From Microbacterium sp. BK668 (GTDB lineage: Bacteria > Actinomycetota > Actinomycetes > Actinomycetales > Microbacteriaceae): 64,000 bases of DNA. The position numbers were made by a program, and so were the translations under genes. Below are positions 1 to 8,898 of the stretch, one piece after another. Numbering within the stretch: the stretch's first letter is position 1; every line of letters begins with the position of its first letter. Below the pieces are notes generated by a model. It saw only the letters and a list, made by a program, of their open reading frames with translations, made no database searches and was not told the DNA's origin. The stretch spans positions 1,054,001 through 1,118,000 of the forward strand of contig NZ_SNWG01000001.1 in NCBI RefSeq assembly GCF_004362195.1, given 5' to 3'.

Positions 1-1
1 C

Positions 2-1285
2 CTCGCCTACCAGTGGAACGCCGGCGGCGTGCCCATCCCCGGAGCCGACGGCGCGACCTTCGTCGTGACATCGGCGTACCTCGGTCAGGTCATCACGGTC
101 ACCGTCACGGGCAGCAAGCCGGGCTACACCTCGGTGAGCCGGACCAGCGCGCCGACACCGACCGTGGCGAACCCCGTCCTGTCGCCGACGCCCATCCCGA
201 CGATCACGGGCAGCCCGATCGTCGGTCAGGTCCTCACGGCGGTGCCGGGGGTGTGGGGGCCGGCTCCCGTGACCCTGACGTACCAGTGGAACGCCAACGG
301 CGCACCGATCCCGGGCGCGACGGCGTCGACGTGGACGGTGACCGCGGTCTACCTCGGACAGACCATCACGGTCACCGTCACGGGATCCAAGCCCGGCTAC
401 ACGTCGGTCAGCCGCACGAGCGCTCCGACCGGGCCCGTGACGAACCCGGTGCTGTCGCCGACACCGATCCCGACCATCTCCGGGATCGCCGAGGTGGGCC
501 GGGTGCTCACCGCCGTGCCGGGGACCTGGGGTCCTGCTCCGGTCACGTTGGCCTACCAGTGGCTGCGCAACGGCGCACCGATCTCGGGGGCGAACAAGCA
601 GACCTATGAGCTGCGTCTGGCGGATCTCGGCGCGCGCATCTCCGTGCGGGTGACCGGATCGAAGCCGGGCTATGTCTCGGTGACCCGCACGAGCGCCGAG
701 ACGGCTCCGGTCGCGCTCCAGTCGTGGGCGACGGCCCCGACGCCCACGATCTCGGGGACGCTGAAGGTCGGATTCACGCTCACGGCCAACCCCGGCACGT
801 GGAGCCCGGCTCCCGGTGCCCTGGCCTACCAGTGGTACGCGGACGGCGTCGCGATCCCGGGGGCGACGGGCTCGACCCTGGCGCTGAACGGCGCTCGCGA
901 GGGCGACCGCATCACGGTCAGCGTGACGGCCACCGGCACGGGCATGCAGCCGACGACGCGCACCAGCGCGCCGACCGGCCCCGTTGCTCCCGGGTCGCTG
1001 ACGATCGGCGACAACCCCTGGATCTCCGGCGTGACGAAGGTCGGCCAGACCCTGCGGGTGCATGTCGGCGACGGCTGGGGGCCGAAGCCCGTGCAGGCGA
1101 CCTTCACCTGGAAGCGGGACGGTGTCGCGATCCCCGGCGCGACGGGCGGGTCCGACTTCTGGACCTACCGTCTGACGGCGGCGGACGTCGGTCGCCGCAT
1201 CACCGTCACGGTCGTCTTCGCGAAGACCGGCTACACGTCGGTGACCCGGACGACCGCGCCGACGGGCGTCGTCACGGCGAAGTGA
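2..1285 (+). CDS. Surface protein with tandem Ig-like repeats (5' end outside window)
   Basis: Only the C-terminal 427 codons are present; the reading frame is open from the first base and its repeat pattern continues across the window edge, so the gene starts upstream. The visible part is about five repeats of 80-95 residues. Each holds a PTPTISG-type entry, a V-G-x-x-L-T-A-x-P-G-x-W segment, a YQW...G..IPGA core and an ITVTVTGSKPGYTSV-type strand, the pattern of extracellular beta-sandwich (Ig-like) modules. The second and third repeats are close at DNA level as well. The protein ends in TGVVTAK with no LPXTG or membrane anchor, so it is probably secreted, or attached through the missing N-terminal part. 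The ligand cannot be told. A strong hairpin follows the stop. Confidence 0.75.
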   Translation, partial: LAYQWNAGGVPIPGADGATFVVTSAYLGQVITVTVTGSKPGYTSVSRTSAPTPTVANPVLSPTPIPTITGSPIVGQVLTAVPGVWGPAPVTLTYQWNANGAPIPGATASTWTVTAVYLGQTITVTVTGSKPGYTSVSRTSAPTGPVTNPVLSPTPIPTISGIAEVGRVLTAVPGTWGPAPVTLAYQWLRNGAPISGANKQTYELRLADLGARISVRVTGSKPGYVSVTRTSAETAPVALQSWATAPTPTISGTLKVGFTLTANPGTWSPAPGALAYQWYADGVAIPGATGSTLALNGAREGDRITVSVTATGTGMQPTTRTSAPTGPVAPGSLTIGDNPWISGVTKVGQTLRVHVGDGWGPKPVQATFTWKRDGVAIPGATGGSDFWTYRLTAADVGRRITVTVVFAKTGYTSVTRTTAPTGVVTAK

Positions 1286-1289
1286 CGAG

Positions 1290-1327
1290 GGAGGGGTGGA
1301 TGCTGCGGTCGCAGCATCCACCCCTCC
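1290..1327. terminator. Bidirectional hairpin terminator
   Basis: Perfect 17-bp inverted repeat (1290-1306 and 1311-1327) with a 4-nt GGTC loop, lying between two convergent genes. There is no U-tract, which is usual for high-G+C actinobacteria. Confidence 0.8.
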
Positions 1328-1349
1328 GCAGCCGCTGTCGGAGTCGACC

Positions 1350-2876
1350 TCACACGAGCGGGCGCACGCTCGCGTACCCGTCGGCCAGGAGCTCGGGCGT
1401 CGACGGATCGCCCCCGAAGACCCGCGTCTCACCCCGCGCCCACGGGGTCCAACCCGGATCGCCGTCCCGCACGTAGGCCGCGGCGGAGCCGTGCAGCTCG
1501 GCGGCGAGCGAACGCGGCGGACTGTCGCCGGCGATCTCGGTCACACCGGGGGCCGCCAGGCAGTCGAACCAGAACGGCACGTCGAGGCAGTGCAGTGCCC
1601 ACGTGCGGGTGGGTGACGCCCACGAGAAGCGATAGGCCCAGGTGGATGCCGCGCCGCCCGCGCCGATGCGCGCCTCGGCCACGCGCACGACGCCGGAGCG
1701 GAAGACATGATCGGTCACGTAACGGCCGAGCATCGCGGCGGTGCCCCTGCGGCGCTGCCGGCCGTTCGCCGACAGGTAGGCGCGGCGGGCCTCGCGCGGA
1801 AGCCCGAGCCGGCCCAATGCGAGGCCGACCGGGACGAAGCGGAGCTTGCTGCGGGCGGAGTCGGTCGCCATGGTGAACTCGTCGTCCGTCGTGCCCAGCA
1901 CGAGCGGCTTGTCGGAGCCCACGCCGTTGCGGACCGCCTCCATGGTGGACGAGGGGAGAAGGTCGCCGTCGATGGCGGGGCCCCACGGCAGGCCCTCATC
2001 GAGGATCGTGTGGACGCCCGCCATCGGGTTCTGCGGATTCGGATTCGCGGCCCGCTCCTGGAGCGAGTGCAGACGCTCCTCGCTCACCGAGGCGAATCCG
2101 TCGCGCGTCGGTGCAACCCCGGCCAGGTTCGCGAGCTTGGCCGAGAGGGTCCGCGCCCGCTCGGCGCCCACCCCGCTCAGGGCGGGGGACAGCGCCCAGA
2201 CGGCATGGAAGAGGTGCTGGGCCGTGGGCATCCCGAGGAGGGTGAGCACCGCTCCGCCGCCGGCCGACTGTCCCGCGATCGTGACCCTGGCCGGATCGCC
2301 GCCGAAGGCGGAGATGTTCGCCTGCACCCACTCGAGCGCGGCGAGCCAGTCCCGGACGCCGCGATTGCTCGGAGCGCCTGCGATGTGCCCGAAGCCGTCG
2401 AAGCCGAGCCGGTACGAGATCGTCACGGTGACGACGCCGTCGCGGTTGAAGGCCCGCCCGTCGTACCAGGGGCTCGCGGGGGAGCCGGCGACGTACCCCC
2501 CGCCGTGGATGTAGACGAGCACCGGGAGCGCGGCCGCGCGGTCGCCCGGCAGCGGCGTGAAGACGTTCACGTTGAGCGTCGACTCGCCCGGCACCGACGG
2601 CTCGGGGATGAGCGTGGGGCCCATGTCGCCGCGCTGCGCCGTCGCTCCATACTCGACCGCCTCGCGCACGCCGTCCCAGGGCTCGGGCGGCACCGGCGCC
2701 GCGAAGCGGAGCGGACCGACGGGCGCCTGCGCGAACGGGATGCCCAGGAAGGCGGCGGATGCCTCGGGCTCGCCGTCCACCCCGCGCCAGAACCCGCGCA
2801 CCCTGCCCGGATCGATTTCGACGACGGGCGCATCGGCCGCTGCTGCTGCGAGCGGTGCTGCCGTGGGGTCTGTCAC
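1350..2876 (-). CDS. Type-B carboxylesterase / lipase family protein
   Basis: An alpha/beta-hydrolase of the carboxylesterase type-B (para-nitrobenzyl esterase) family, about 508 residues, the usual length. Numbered from an upstream in-frame ATG at 2912, the oxyanion-hole motif HGGGY is at 136-140, the nucleophile Ser216 is in GQSAGGG, and a LHCLDVPFWF segment near the C-terminus should carry the catalytic His. I prefer the GTG at 2876 because AGGAG lies 7 nt upstream of it, which removes 12 residues. There is no signal peptide, so it is likely a cytoplasmic esterase for small carboxylic esters; substrate unknown. It stands alone on the minus strand. A long-spaced inverted repeat (2934-3008) lies upstream of its start. 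Confidence 0.88.
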   Translation of the reverse strand: MTDPTAAPLAAAAADAPVVEIDPGRVRGFWRGVDGEPEASAAFLGIPFAQAPVGPLRFAAPVPPEPWDGVREAVEYGATAQRGDMGPTLIPEPSVPGESTLNVNVFTPLPGDRAAALPVLVYIHGGGYVAGSPASPWYDGRAFNRDGVVTVTISYRLGFDGFGHIAGAPSNRGVRDWLAALEWVQANISAFGGDPARVTIAGQSAGGGAVLTLLGMPTAQHLFHAVWALSPALSGVGAERARTLSAKLANLAGVAPTRDGFASVSEERLHSLQERAANPNPQNPMAGVHTILDEGLPWGPAIDGDLLPSSTMEAVRNGVGSDKPLVLGTTDDEFTMATDSARSKLRFVPVGLALGRLGLPREARRAYLSANGRQRRRGTAAMLGRYVTDHVFRSGVVRVAEARIGAGGAASTWAYRFSWASPTRTWALHCLDVPFWFDCLAAPGVTEIAGDSPPRSLAAELHGSAAAYVRDGDPGWTPWARGETRVFGGDPSTPELLADGYASVRPLV

Positions 2877-2933
2877 CGGGGTTCTCCTGCCGTCGCGATC
2901 CTGCCGAGGCATCCGTCGTCCGCTCGGCGTTCC

Positions 2934-3008
2934 GAGCGTAGGAGAAGGAGCCCCCGCAGGACGAGAGTCCGCCGGGACGAACGTACCTTCGCTCTTTCTC
3001 CTACGCTC
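2934..3008. repeat. 13-bp inverted repeat with 49-bp spacer
   Basis: GAGCGTAGGAGAA at 2934-2946 is repeated as its exact reverse complement at 2996-3008. It lies between the start of the carboxylesterase gene and the end of the next minus-strand gene. It could be a pair of operator half-sites or a long-loop terminator. Confidence 0.55.
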
Positions 3009-3034
3009 GTGACCGCCCTAGGCGCGGACGAACG

Positions 3035-3919
<885 letters not shown>

Positions 3920-4013
3920 CTAGGGGGCCGATGCGCACCGAGCGAGGCCTTGCGCGTGGTGGTCAGCGGGTCTACCGACGGTGTTCACGGGCCGTTCGAC
4001 TCTTCGACGCTGC

Positions 4014-5198
4014 TCACCCGTCGCGGCGAGCTCCGGCCGAAGGGGTCACGGTGAAGACGTGGGGAGTGCGGAATCCGGCCGCCTGGAAGGCTGCGGCCGC
4101 GGCATCCGTCACCCTCGCCACGTCGGCGCGGGCGACGAGGGCGATCGCGGCGCCGCCGAATCCACCGCCCGTCATGCGTGCGCCGATCGCACCCGCCGCC
4201 AGCGCCGCCTCGACGGCCGTGTCGAGCTCGGGCACCGAGATCTCGAAGTCGTCGCGCATCGACGCATGGGACGCCACGAGGAGCTCGCCGATCGCTCGCG
4301 GTCCGTCCTCGCGAAGCGTCCGAACGGTGTCGAGCACGCGCTGGTTCTCGGTGACGACGTGCCGCACGCGGCGGAACGTGGTCTCGTCGAGCAGCTGCTC
4401 GGCGCGGGGGAGGTCGTCGAGCGAGAGGTCGCGCAGAGCGGGAACGCCCAGCGTCCGGGCGCCCAGCTCGCACGCCGCGCGGCGCTCGCCGTACCCGCCG
4501 GTCGCATGCGAGTGCTTCACGCGCGTGTCGATGACGACGAGCTCGAGCCCGGCTCGCGCGAACCCGAGGTCGACGACATTCGCGTCGAGCGTGCGGCAGT
4601 CCAGGAAGATCGCGGCATCCGGCTGCCCCAGCATCGAGGCCATCTGGTCCATGATCCCGGTGGGAGCGCCGACCGCCTCGTTCTCGGCGCGGCGGCCCGC
4701 CTGCGCGAGTTCGACGCGGTCGAGCCCCAGGTCCCACGTCTCGTTGAGCGCGGAGGCGACGGCTCCCTCGATCGCCGCCGACGACGAGAGACCCGCGCCG
4801 ACCGGGACGTCCGACGCGATGGCCAGATCGACGCCCGTGACCGCTGCGGGCGCGAGCCCGGTCGTCCGCAGGAGGGCCCAGGCGACCCCGAGCGGGTAGG
4901 TCGCCCACTCGGGCACGTCCCCGCGTCGGTCGGGGAAGAGGCGGTCGAGGTCGGCGAGAGCCACCTCGGCAACCGCGTCGTCGAAGGTGGAGGCGACCCG
5001 GATGCGCCCGTCGCCGCGGAGACCGAGGGCGGCGTGCGTGCGGTGCTCGATCGCGAACGGCAGCACGAAGCCGTCGTTGTAGTCGGTGTGCTCGCCGATC
5101 AGATTCGCGCGACCGGGCGACGACCAGACACCCTCCGGCTCTGCGCCGGTCAGCCGCGCGAAGAGGTCGCGCGCGTCGGCTTCAGGTGTGGTGCTCAC
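4014..5198 (-). CDS. galK: Galactokinase
   Basis: Phosphorylates alpha-D-galactose at C1 with ATP, the first committed step of the Leloir pathway. The 394-residue product has the galactokinase signature GRANLIGEHTDYNDG (29-43), the GHMP ATP-binding loop PVGAGLSSSAA near 130, the catalytic-Asp region GIMDQMAS, and the C-terminal GARMTGGGFGG. The GTG start at 5198 overlaps the galT stop by four bases (GTGA), so translation is coupled to galT. Longer open frames upstream are only the shadow of galT. Together with galT it forms a two-gene operon driven by the operator region at 6353-6399 and probably repressed by the divergent LacI-type protein. Confidence 0.97.
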   Translation of the reverse strand: MSTTPEADARDLFARLTGAEPEGVWSSPGRANLIGEHTDYNDGFVLPFAIEHRTHAALGLRGDGRIRVASTFDDAVAEVALADLDRLFPDRRGDVPEWATYPLGVAWALLRTTGLAPAAVTGVDLAIASDVPVGAGLSSSAAIEGAVASALNETWDLGLDRVELAQAGRRAENEAVGAPTGIMDQMASMLGQPDAAIFLDCRTLDANVVDLGFARAGLELVVIDTRVKHSHATGGYGERRAACELGARTLGVPALRDLSLDDLPRAEQLLDETTFRRVRHVVTENQRVLDTVRTLREDGPRAIGELLVASHASMRDDFEISVPELDTAVEAALAAGAIGARMTGGGFGGAAIALVARADVARVTDAAAAAFQAAGFRTPHVFTVTPSAGARRDG

Positions 5199-6361
5199 AG
5201 GGTCACTCCTTGCACGGCCTCGCGCAGGCGCGCAGCCGAGGTCTCGGGGGGGACGTCGCCGATCCAGGCCCCCATCGCGGCCTCGGATCCGGCGAGGAAC
5301 TTGAGCTTGTCGGCGGCACGGCGGGGACTGGTCAGCTCGAGGTGCAGCCGGGCGCTCTCGCGCCCGACGTGGACGGGCGCCTGGTGCCAGGCCGCGATGT
5401 ACGGGGTGGGGGTGTCGTACAGGGCGTCGACGCCCCGCAGCAGGCGCAGGTAGAGGGGGGCCAGCTCGTCGCGCTCGGCGCCTGTCGTCTCGGCGAAGTC
5501 GGCGACGTGGCGGTGCGGGAGGAGGTGCACCTCGAGCGGCCATCGGGCGGCGAACGGAACGTACGCCGTCCAGTGCTCGCCCTGCAGGATGACGCGCTCC
5601 GAACCGCGCTCGAAGTCGAGGATGCGCTGGAACAGGTCCGGCGCCGTCCGCTCGACCGAATCGAGCAGCCGTGCCGTGCGAGGCGTGATGTAGGGGTAGG
5701 CGTAGATCTGGCCGTGGGGGTGGGGGAGCGTCACGCCGATCGCCTCGCCGCGGTTCTCGAAGGGGAAGACCTGCTCGACCCCCGGCAGTGCCGAGAGCGC
5801 AGCCGTCCGATCCGCCCACGCCTCGATGACCGTGCGGGCGCGCGTGACGGTCTGCGTGCCGAACGAGCCGGCGTGCTCGGGGCTGAAGCACACCACCTCG
5901 GTGCGCCCGACGCTCGTCCGCGTCCGGCCGAGCCCGAGGGCAGCCAGATCGTCCAGTCCGCGCGGGGGGTCGGCGGCGGCGGGGGCCCCCTCGTGCGGCT
6001 CGGCGAGCGCGGGGCCGAACGACGGCGACTTGTTCTCGAAGACCGCGACGTCGTAGCGCGACGGGATCTCGCTGGGGTTCGTCGGGGTCTGCGGCGCGAG
6101 CGGGTCGAGTTCCGCCGGCGGAAGGAAGGCGCGGTTCTGACGGGCCGCCGCGACCGAGATCCAGTCGCCCGTCAGCACGTCGAGCCGCATCGTCGCGGTG
6201 TCGGGCCTGGGTCCGAGGACGCGCGCGTCGACGCCGCGCTCGTCCCCGAGGGTCGAGCCCGGGTCGTCGAAGTAGATGAGCTCGCGCCCGTCGGCGAGGA
6301 GCGTGGAGCGTTTGGTGACGCCGGCGCCCAGGAGCTGCGGCGGAACATTGACCGTGTTCAC
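5195..6361 (-). CDS. galT: Galactose-1-phosphate uridylyltransferase
   Basis: Exchanges UMP between UDP-glucose and galactose-1-phosphate, the second Leloir step. The 388-residue product has the class-I active-site motif HPHGQIYAY; the uridylylated His is the second of the pair, at about residue 216. I place the start at the GTG at 6361 because a promoter TTGACG-N17-TACCGT ends 6 nt before it, which predicts a leaderless mRNA, and because no Shine-Dalgarno sequence is visible. An in-frame TTG at 6403 would put coding sequence through both operators. The gene is first in the galT-galK operon. Confidence 0.95.
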   Translation of the reverse strand: MNTVNVPPQLLGAGVTKRSTLLADGRELIYFDDPGSTLGDERGVDARVLGPRPDTATMRLDVLTGDWISVAAARQNRAFLPPAELDPLAPQTPTNPSEIPSRYDVAVFENKSPSFGPALAEPHEGAPAAADPPRGLDDLAALGLGRTRTSVGRTEVVCFSPEHAGSFGTQTVTRARTVIEAWADRTAALSALPGVEQVFPFENRGEAIGVTLPHPHGQIYAYPYITPRTARLLDSVERTAPDLFQRILDFERGSERVILQGEHWTAYVPFAARWPLEVHLLPHRHVADFAETTGAERDELAPLYLRLLRGVDALYDTPTPYIAAWHQAPVHVGRESARLHLELTSPRRAADKLKFLAGSEAAMGAWIGDVPPETSAARLREAVQGVTL

Positions 6362-6399
6362 GTCAACACGGTAACACTCGCGTGTGTTATCGTCAACAC
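6353..6399. promoter_or_regulatory. Paired LacI-type operators and galT promoter
   Basis: Two palindromes with a CG centre: CGTGTT-N6-AACACG at 6353-6370 and GTGTTATCGTCAACAC at 6384-6399, centres 30 bp apart (about three helical turns). On the minus strand TTGACG (6396-6391), a 17-bp spacer and TACCGT (6373-6368) form the galT promoter, so the -35 box sits in one operator and the -10 box in the other. The site also lies just upstream of the divergent lacI-type gene, implying autoregulation. Confidence 0.75.
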
Positions 6400-6414
6400 G
6401 CAAGGGAGGTCGAG

Positions 6415-7404
6415 ATGGCGCGACGCGTGTCGATGGCGGATGTCGCCGAAGCCGCGGGTGTTTCGGGCCAGACCGTGTCGCGGGTCGTCAACGACAGCCC
6501 GCGCGTCGACCCGGCGACACGCGCGCGGGTCGAAGCCGCGATGGCGCGCCTCGGCTATCGGCCGCACCGGGCGGCGCGCGCACTCCGCACGGGGCGCACG
6601 CAGACGGTGGGACTGGTCGCGTCGACCCTCGCGACGGTGGGCAACTCGCGCATGCTCCAGGCTGTGGCCGATGCCGCGGCCGCCCGCGGGTATGCGCTCG
6701 TCGTGGTGACGCTCGGCGCAGCCGATCCCGACATCGCCAGCGCCTTCGAGCGGCTCCATGATCAGGGCGTCGACGGAGCGATCGTGCTCAACGAGGCGAC
6801 GGATCTGGTTCGGGATGCCGCCACCCCCGCCGACTTCGCGCTCGTCGTCGTCGACTCCGCCGCAGACGACCGGTTCGGCGTCGTCGTGACCGACCACGTC
6901 GGCGGCGCCCACGCAGCCACCGCCCACCTTCTCGGCCTCGGTCACGCGACGGTTCACCACGTCGCCGGCCCGGAGGGCTCGTTCGCCGCGGCGGAGCGCG
7001 AGCGCGGCTGGCGGGAAGCGCTCGCCGCCGCGGGGGCCGAGGCATCCGCTCCTCTTCGCGGGGACTGGAGCGCCGCATCAGGACACGCCGCAGGTCTCGC
7101 GCTCCCGGCCGATGCGACGGCGGTGTTCGCCGCGAACGACCAGATGGCCCTGGGCCTGCTGCGGGCGCTCGCCGACGAGGGTCGGGCCGCGCCGTCCGTC
7201 AGCGTCGTGGGATTCGACGACGTCGCCGACGCTGCTGACTACCGGCCGCCTCTCACGACGGTGCGCCAGGATTTCGACCGGCTCGGCGAGCGGGCGATCG
7301 AGCTGCTGATCGGCCGCATCGACGGCGCGCGCGATGACGCCGCGTACGAGGCGGTCGGAGCGCAGCTGGTCGTGCGGGAGAGCACCGCGCGTCCCGCGAA
7401 GTGA
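6415..7404 (+). CDS. LacI-family regulator of the galactose operon
   Basis: A 329-residue repressor: N-terminal LacI helix-turn-helix MADVAEAAGVSGQTVSRVVN (about 7-26) with hinge helix AARALRTGR, then a periplasmic-binding-protein-like effector domain ending in VSVVGFDDVADAADYRPPLTTVRQ. The ATG at 6415 has GGGAGG five bases upstream; open frame before it runs through the operators. It diverges from galT, and paired operator palindromes fill the shared promoter. Repression of galTK relieved by galactose or a derivative is inferred from position, not shown by sequence. A strong hairpin follows the gene. Confidence 0.93.
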   Translation: MARRVSMADVAEAAGVSGQTVSRVVNDSPRVDPATRARVEAAMARLGYRPHRAARALRTGRTQTVGLVASTLATVGNSRMLQAVADAAAARGYALVVVTLGAADPDIASAFERLHDQGVDGAIVLNEATDLVRDAATPADFALVVVDSAADDRFGVVVTDHVGGAHAATAHLLGLGHATVHHVAGPEGSFAAAERERGWREALAAAGAEASAPLRGDWSAASGHAAGLALPADATAVFAANDQMALGLLRALADEGRAAPSVSVVGFDDVADAADYRPPLTTVRQDFDRLGERAIELLIGRIDGARDDAAYEAVGAQLVVRESTARPAK

Positions 7405-7440
7405 CCTCGCCGGCGCCGCCCGCACGCGGCGCCGGCGAGG
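7405..7440. terminator. Bidirectional hairpin terminator
   Basis: Perfect 14-bp stem (7405-7418 with 7427-7440) and an 8-nt loop between the convergent LacI-type gene and the small membrane protein gene. Confidence 0.8.
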
Positions 7441-7454
7441 CACGGCCTCTCGCG

Positions 7455-7826
7455 TCAGCGACGGAAGAACTCGTTGGCGCGGCGCGTGTAGAGCAGAAGG
7501 ATGCCGATCAGCGCCAGCGCCGCGCTGATGATCGCTCCGATGACCACGCCGGGTCCGAAGGCGGTGAACATCAGCAGCAGGGAGCCGATCAGGCTCAGGA
7601 CGAACACGATCGTCACGATCACCCGTGCCGCCGAGTTGCCGCCGAACAGGCCGAAGCTCACGAGGATCGTCACGATGCCGATCACGATCGCCACCCAGCC
7701 CGACCAGTCGTCGCCGGCGGACGGGTTGAAGAGCGCGAAGATGCCCTGGATGATCGTGAGCGCGCCGTTGATCCAGGCGAGGAGCGCCACGAGGGTGACG
7801 CCGAAGGGACGACCGTTCGCTGCCAT
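7455..7826 (-). CDS. Small conserved integral membrane protein
   Basis: A 123-residue protein with about four hydrophobic helices (roughly 9-32, 43-62, 65-87 and 90-111) joined by very short loops and ending in a basic tail, YTRRANEFFRR. The architecture resembles small four-helix membrane proteins common in actinobacteria. I see no catalytic motif and assign no function. The ATG at 7826 is preceded by TAGCCT and 7 nt, a leaderless arrangement, and no Shine-Dalgarno is present. It stands alone between the gal regulator and galE. Confidence 0.7.
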   Translation of the reverse strand: MAANGRPFGVTLVALLAWINGALTIIQGIFALFNPSAGDDWSGWVAIVIGIVTILVSFGLFGGNSAARVIVTIVFVLSLIGSLLLMFTAFGPGVVIGAIISAALALIGILLLYTRRANEFFRR

Positions 7827-7833
7827 GGCCGAC

Positions 7834-7839
7834 AGGCTA
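7834..7839 (-). promoter_or_regulatory. -10 box of leaderless membrane-protein gene
   Basis: TAGCCT on the minus strand, 7 nt before the ATG at 7826. Confidence 0.5.
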
Positions 7840-7861
7840 CTGACGACGGCGCGTCGCCCGC

Positions 7862-7880
7862 TTCACCCGGAGCGGGTGAA
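7862..7880 (-). terminator. Hairpin after galE
   Basis: TTCACCCG-GAG-CGGGTGAA, an 8-bp perfect stem with a 3-nt loop, two bases beyond the galE stop codon on the minus strand. Confidence 0.5.
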
Positions 7881-7882
7881 AT

Positions 7883-8860
7883 TCACGCCGCGCTGCGCCG
7901 CGCCTCCCAGCCGGTGCGGACCATCTCGTCGACCGAGTAGCGATTCGCCCAGTCCAGGTCGCGGGCGGCGAGCTCGCCCGTGGCGACGATCCGGTCGGGG
8001 TCGCCGGGGCGGCGAGGACCGATCTCGGGCACGAAGTCGATACCCGTGACGCGGGCCATGGCATCCATGATCTGACGGACCGACAGCCCGTTCTGCGAGC
8101 CCAGGTTGTAAGCCGGCTCGAGGGACTCGCCGGCGGCGAGGCGCTGCGCCGCCACGACGTGCGCCGCCGCGATGTCGGAGACGTGGACGTAGTCCCGGAC
8201 GTTCGTGCCGTCTTCGGTGTCGTAGTCGTCGCCGTTGATCCGCGGCGTCCGCCCCTCCAGGAGCGCTTCGAAGACGAGCGGGAAGAGATTGTGCGGACTG
8301 GTGTCGTAGACGGCGGCATCGCCGGAGCCGACGACGTTGAAGTACCGCAGCGACGTGTGACGGAGAGGATGCTCCGAGTCGGCCGTCGCGACGGCCTGGT
8401 CCCTCAGAAGCCACTCGCCGATCAGCTTGGACTCGCCGTACGGTGACGCGGGGCGCTTGGGCAGGTCCTCCGTCACGAGGGGGACGTCCGGCGTCCCGTA
8501 GACCGCCGCCGACGACGAGAAGACGATGTTCGCGACATCCGCCGCCCGCATGGCCTCGAGAACGATGCGCGTGCCCTCGACGTTCTGCGCGTAGGTGTGG
8601 AGCGGACGCTGTACCGAAACCCCCGCGTACTTGTACCCGGCGACGTGGATGACGCCCTCGACCGAGTGCTCGCGGAGTGCGCGCTCGACCAGCTCGCGGT
8701 CGAGGATCGTGCCGCGGACGAACGGAAGGCCGTCCGGGACGAAAGCGGCGTGGCCGCTGGACAGGTCGTCGATCACGACGGGGGCGAGGTCAGCTGCCGC
8801 GAGGGCACGCACGACGTGCGCGCCGATATAGCCGGCGCCGCCGGTCACAAGCCAAGACAT
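7883..8860 (-). CDS. galE: UDP-glucose 4-epimerase
   Basis: Interconverts UDP-galactose and UDP-glucose with tightly bound NAD, closing the Leloir cycle. A 325-residue short-chain dehydrogenase/reductase: the NAD-binding GGAGYIG is at the extreme N-terminus, the catalytic Ser-Tyr-x-x-x-Lys appears as SSSAAVYG and SPYGESK, and RYFNVVG and the NVRDYVHVSD segment are typical of bacterial GalE. The ATG at 8860 begins right at the Rossmann strand; an alternative ATG at 8869 adds three residues and cannot be excluded. The gene diverges from a second LacI-type regulator with only 38 bp between the starts. Confidence 0.95.
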   Translation of the reverse strand: MSWLVTGGAGYIGAHVVRALAAADLAPVVIDDLSSGHAAFVPDGLPFVRGTILDRELVERALREHSVEGVIHVAGYKYAGVSVQRPLHTYAQNVEGTRIVLEAMRAADVANIVFSSSAAVYGTPDVPLVTEDLPKRPASPYGESKLIGEWLLRDQAVATADSEHPLRHTSLRYFNVVGSGDAAVYDTSPHNLFPLVFEALLEGRTPRINGDDYDTEDGTNVRDYVHVSDIAAAHVVAAQRLAAGESLEPAYNLGSQNGLSVRQIMDAMARVTGIDFVPEIGPRRPGDPDRIVATGELAARDLDWANRYSVDEMVRTGWEARRSAA

Positions 8861-8885
8861 GGCTCCCATTCTGCCGTCCCGACCG

Positions 8886-8891
8886 TAGAAT
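8886..8891 (+). promoter_or_regulatory. -10 box of leaderless lacI-type gene
   Basis: TAGAAT, 7 nt before the ATG at 8899. No Shine-Dalgarno is present, so the mRNA should start at or next to the ATG. Confidence 0.6.
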
Positions 8892-8898
8892 CTCGCTG

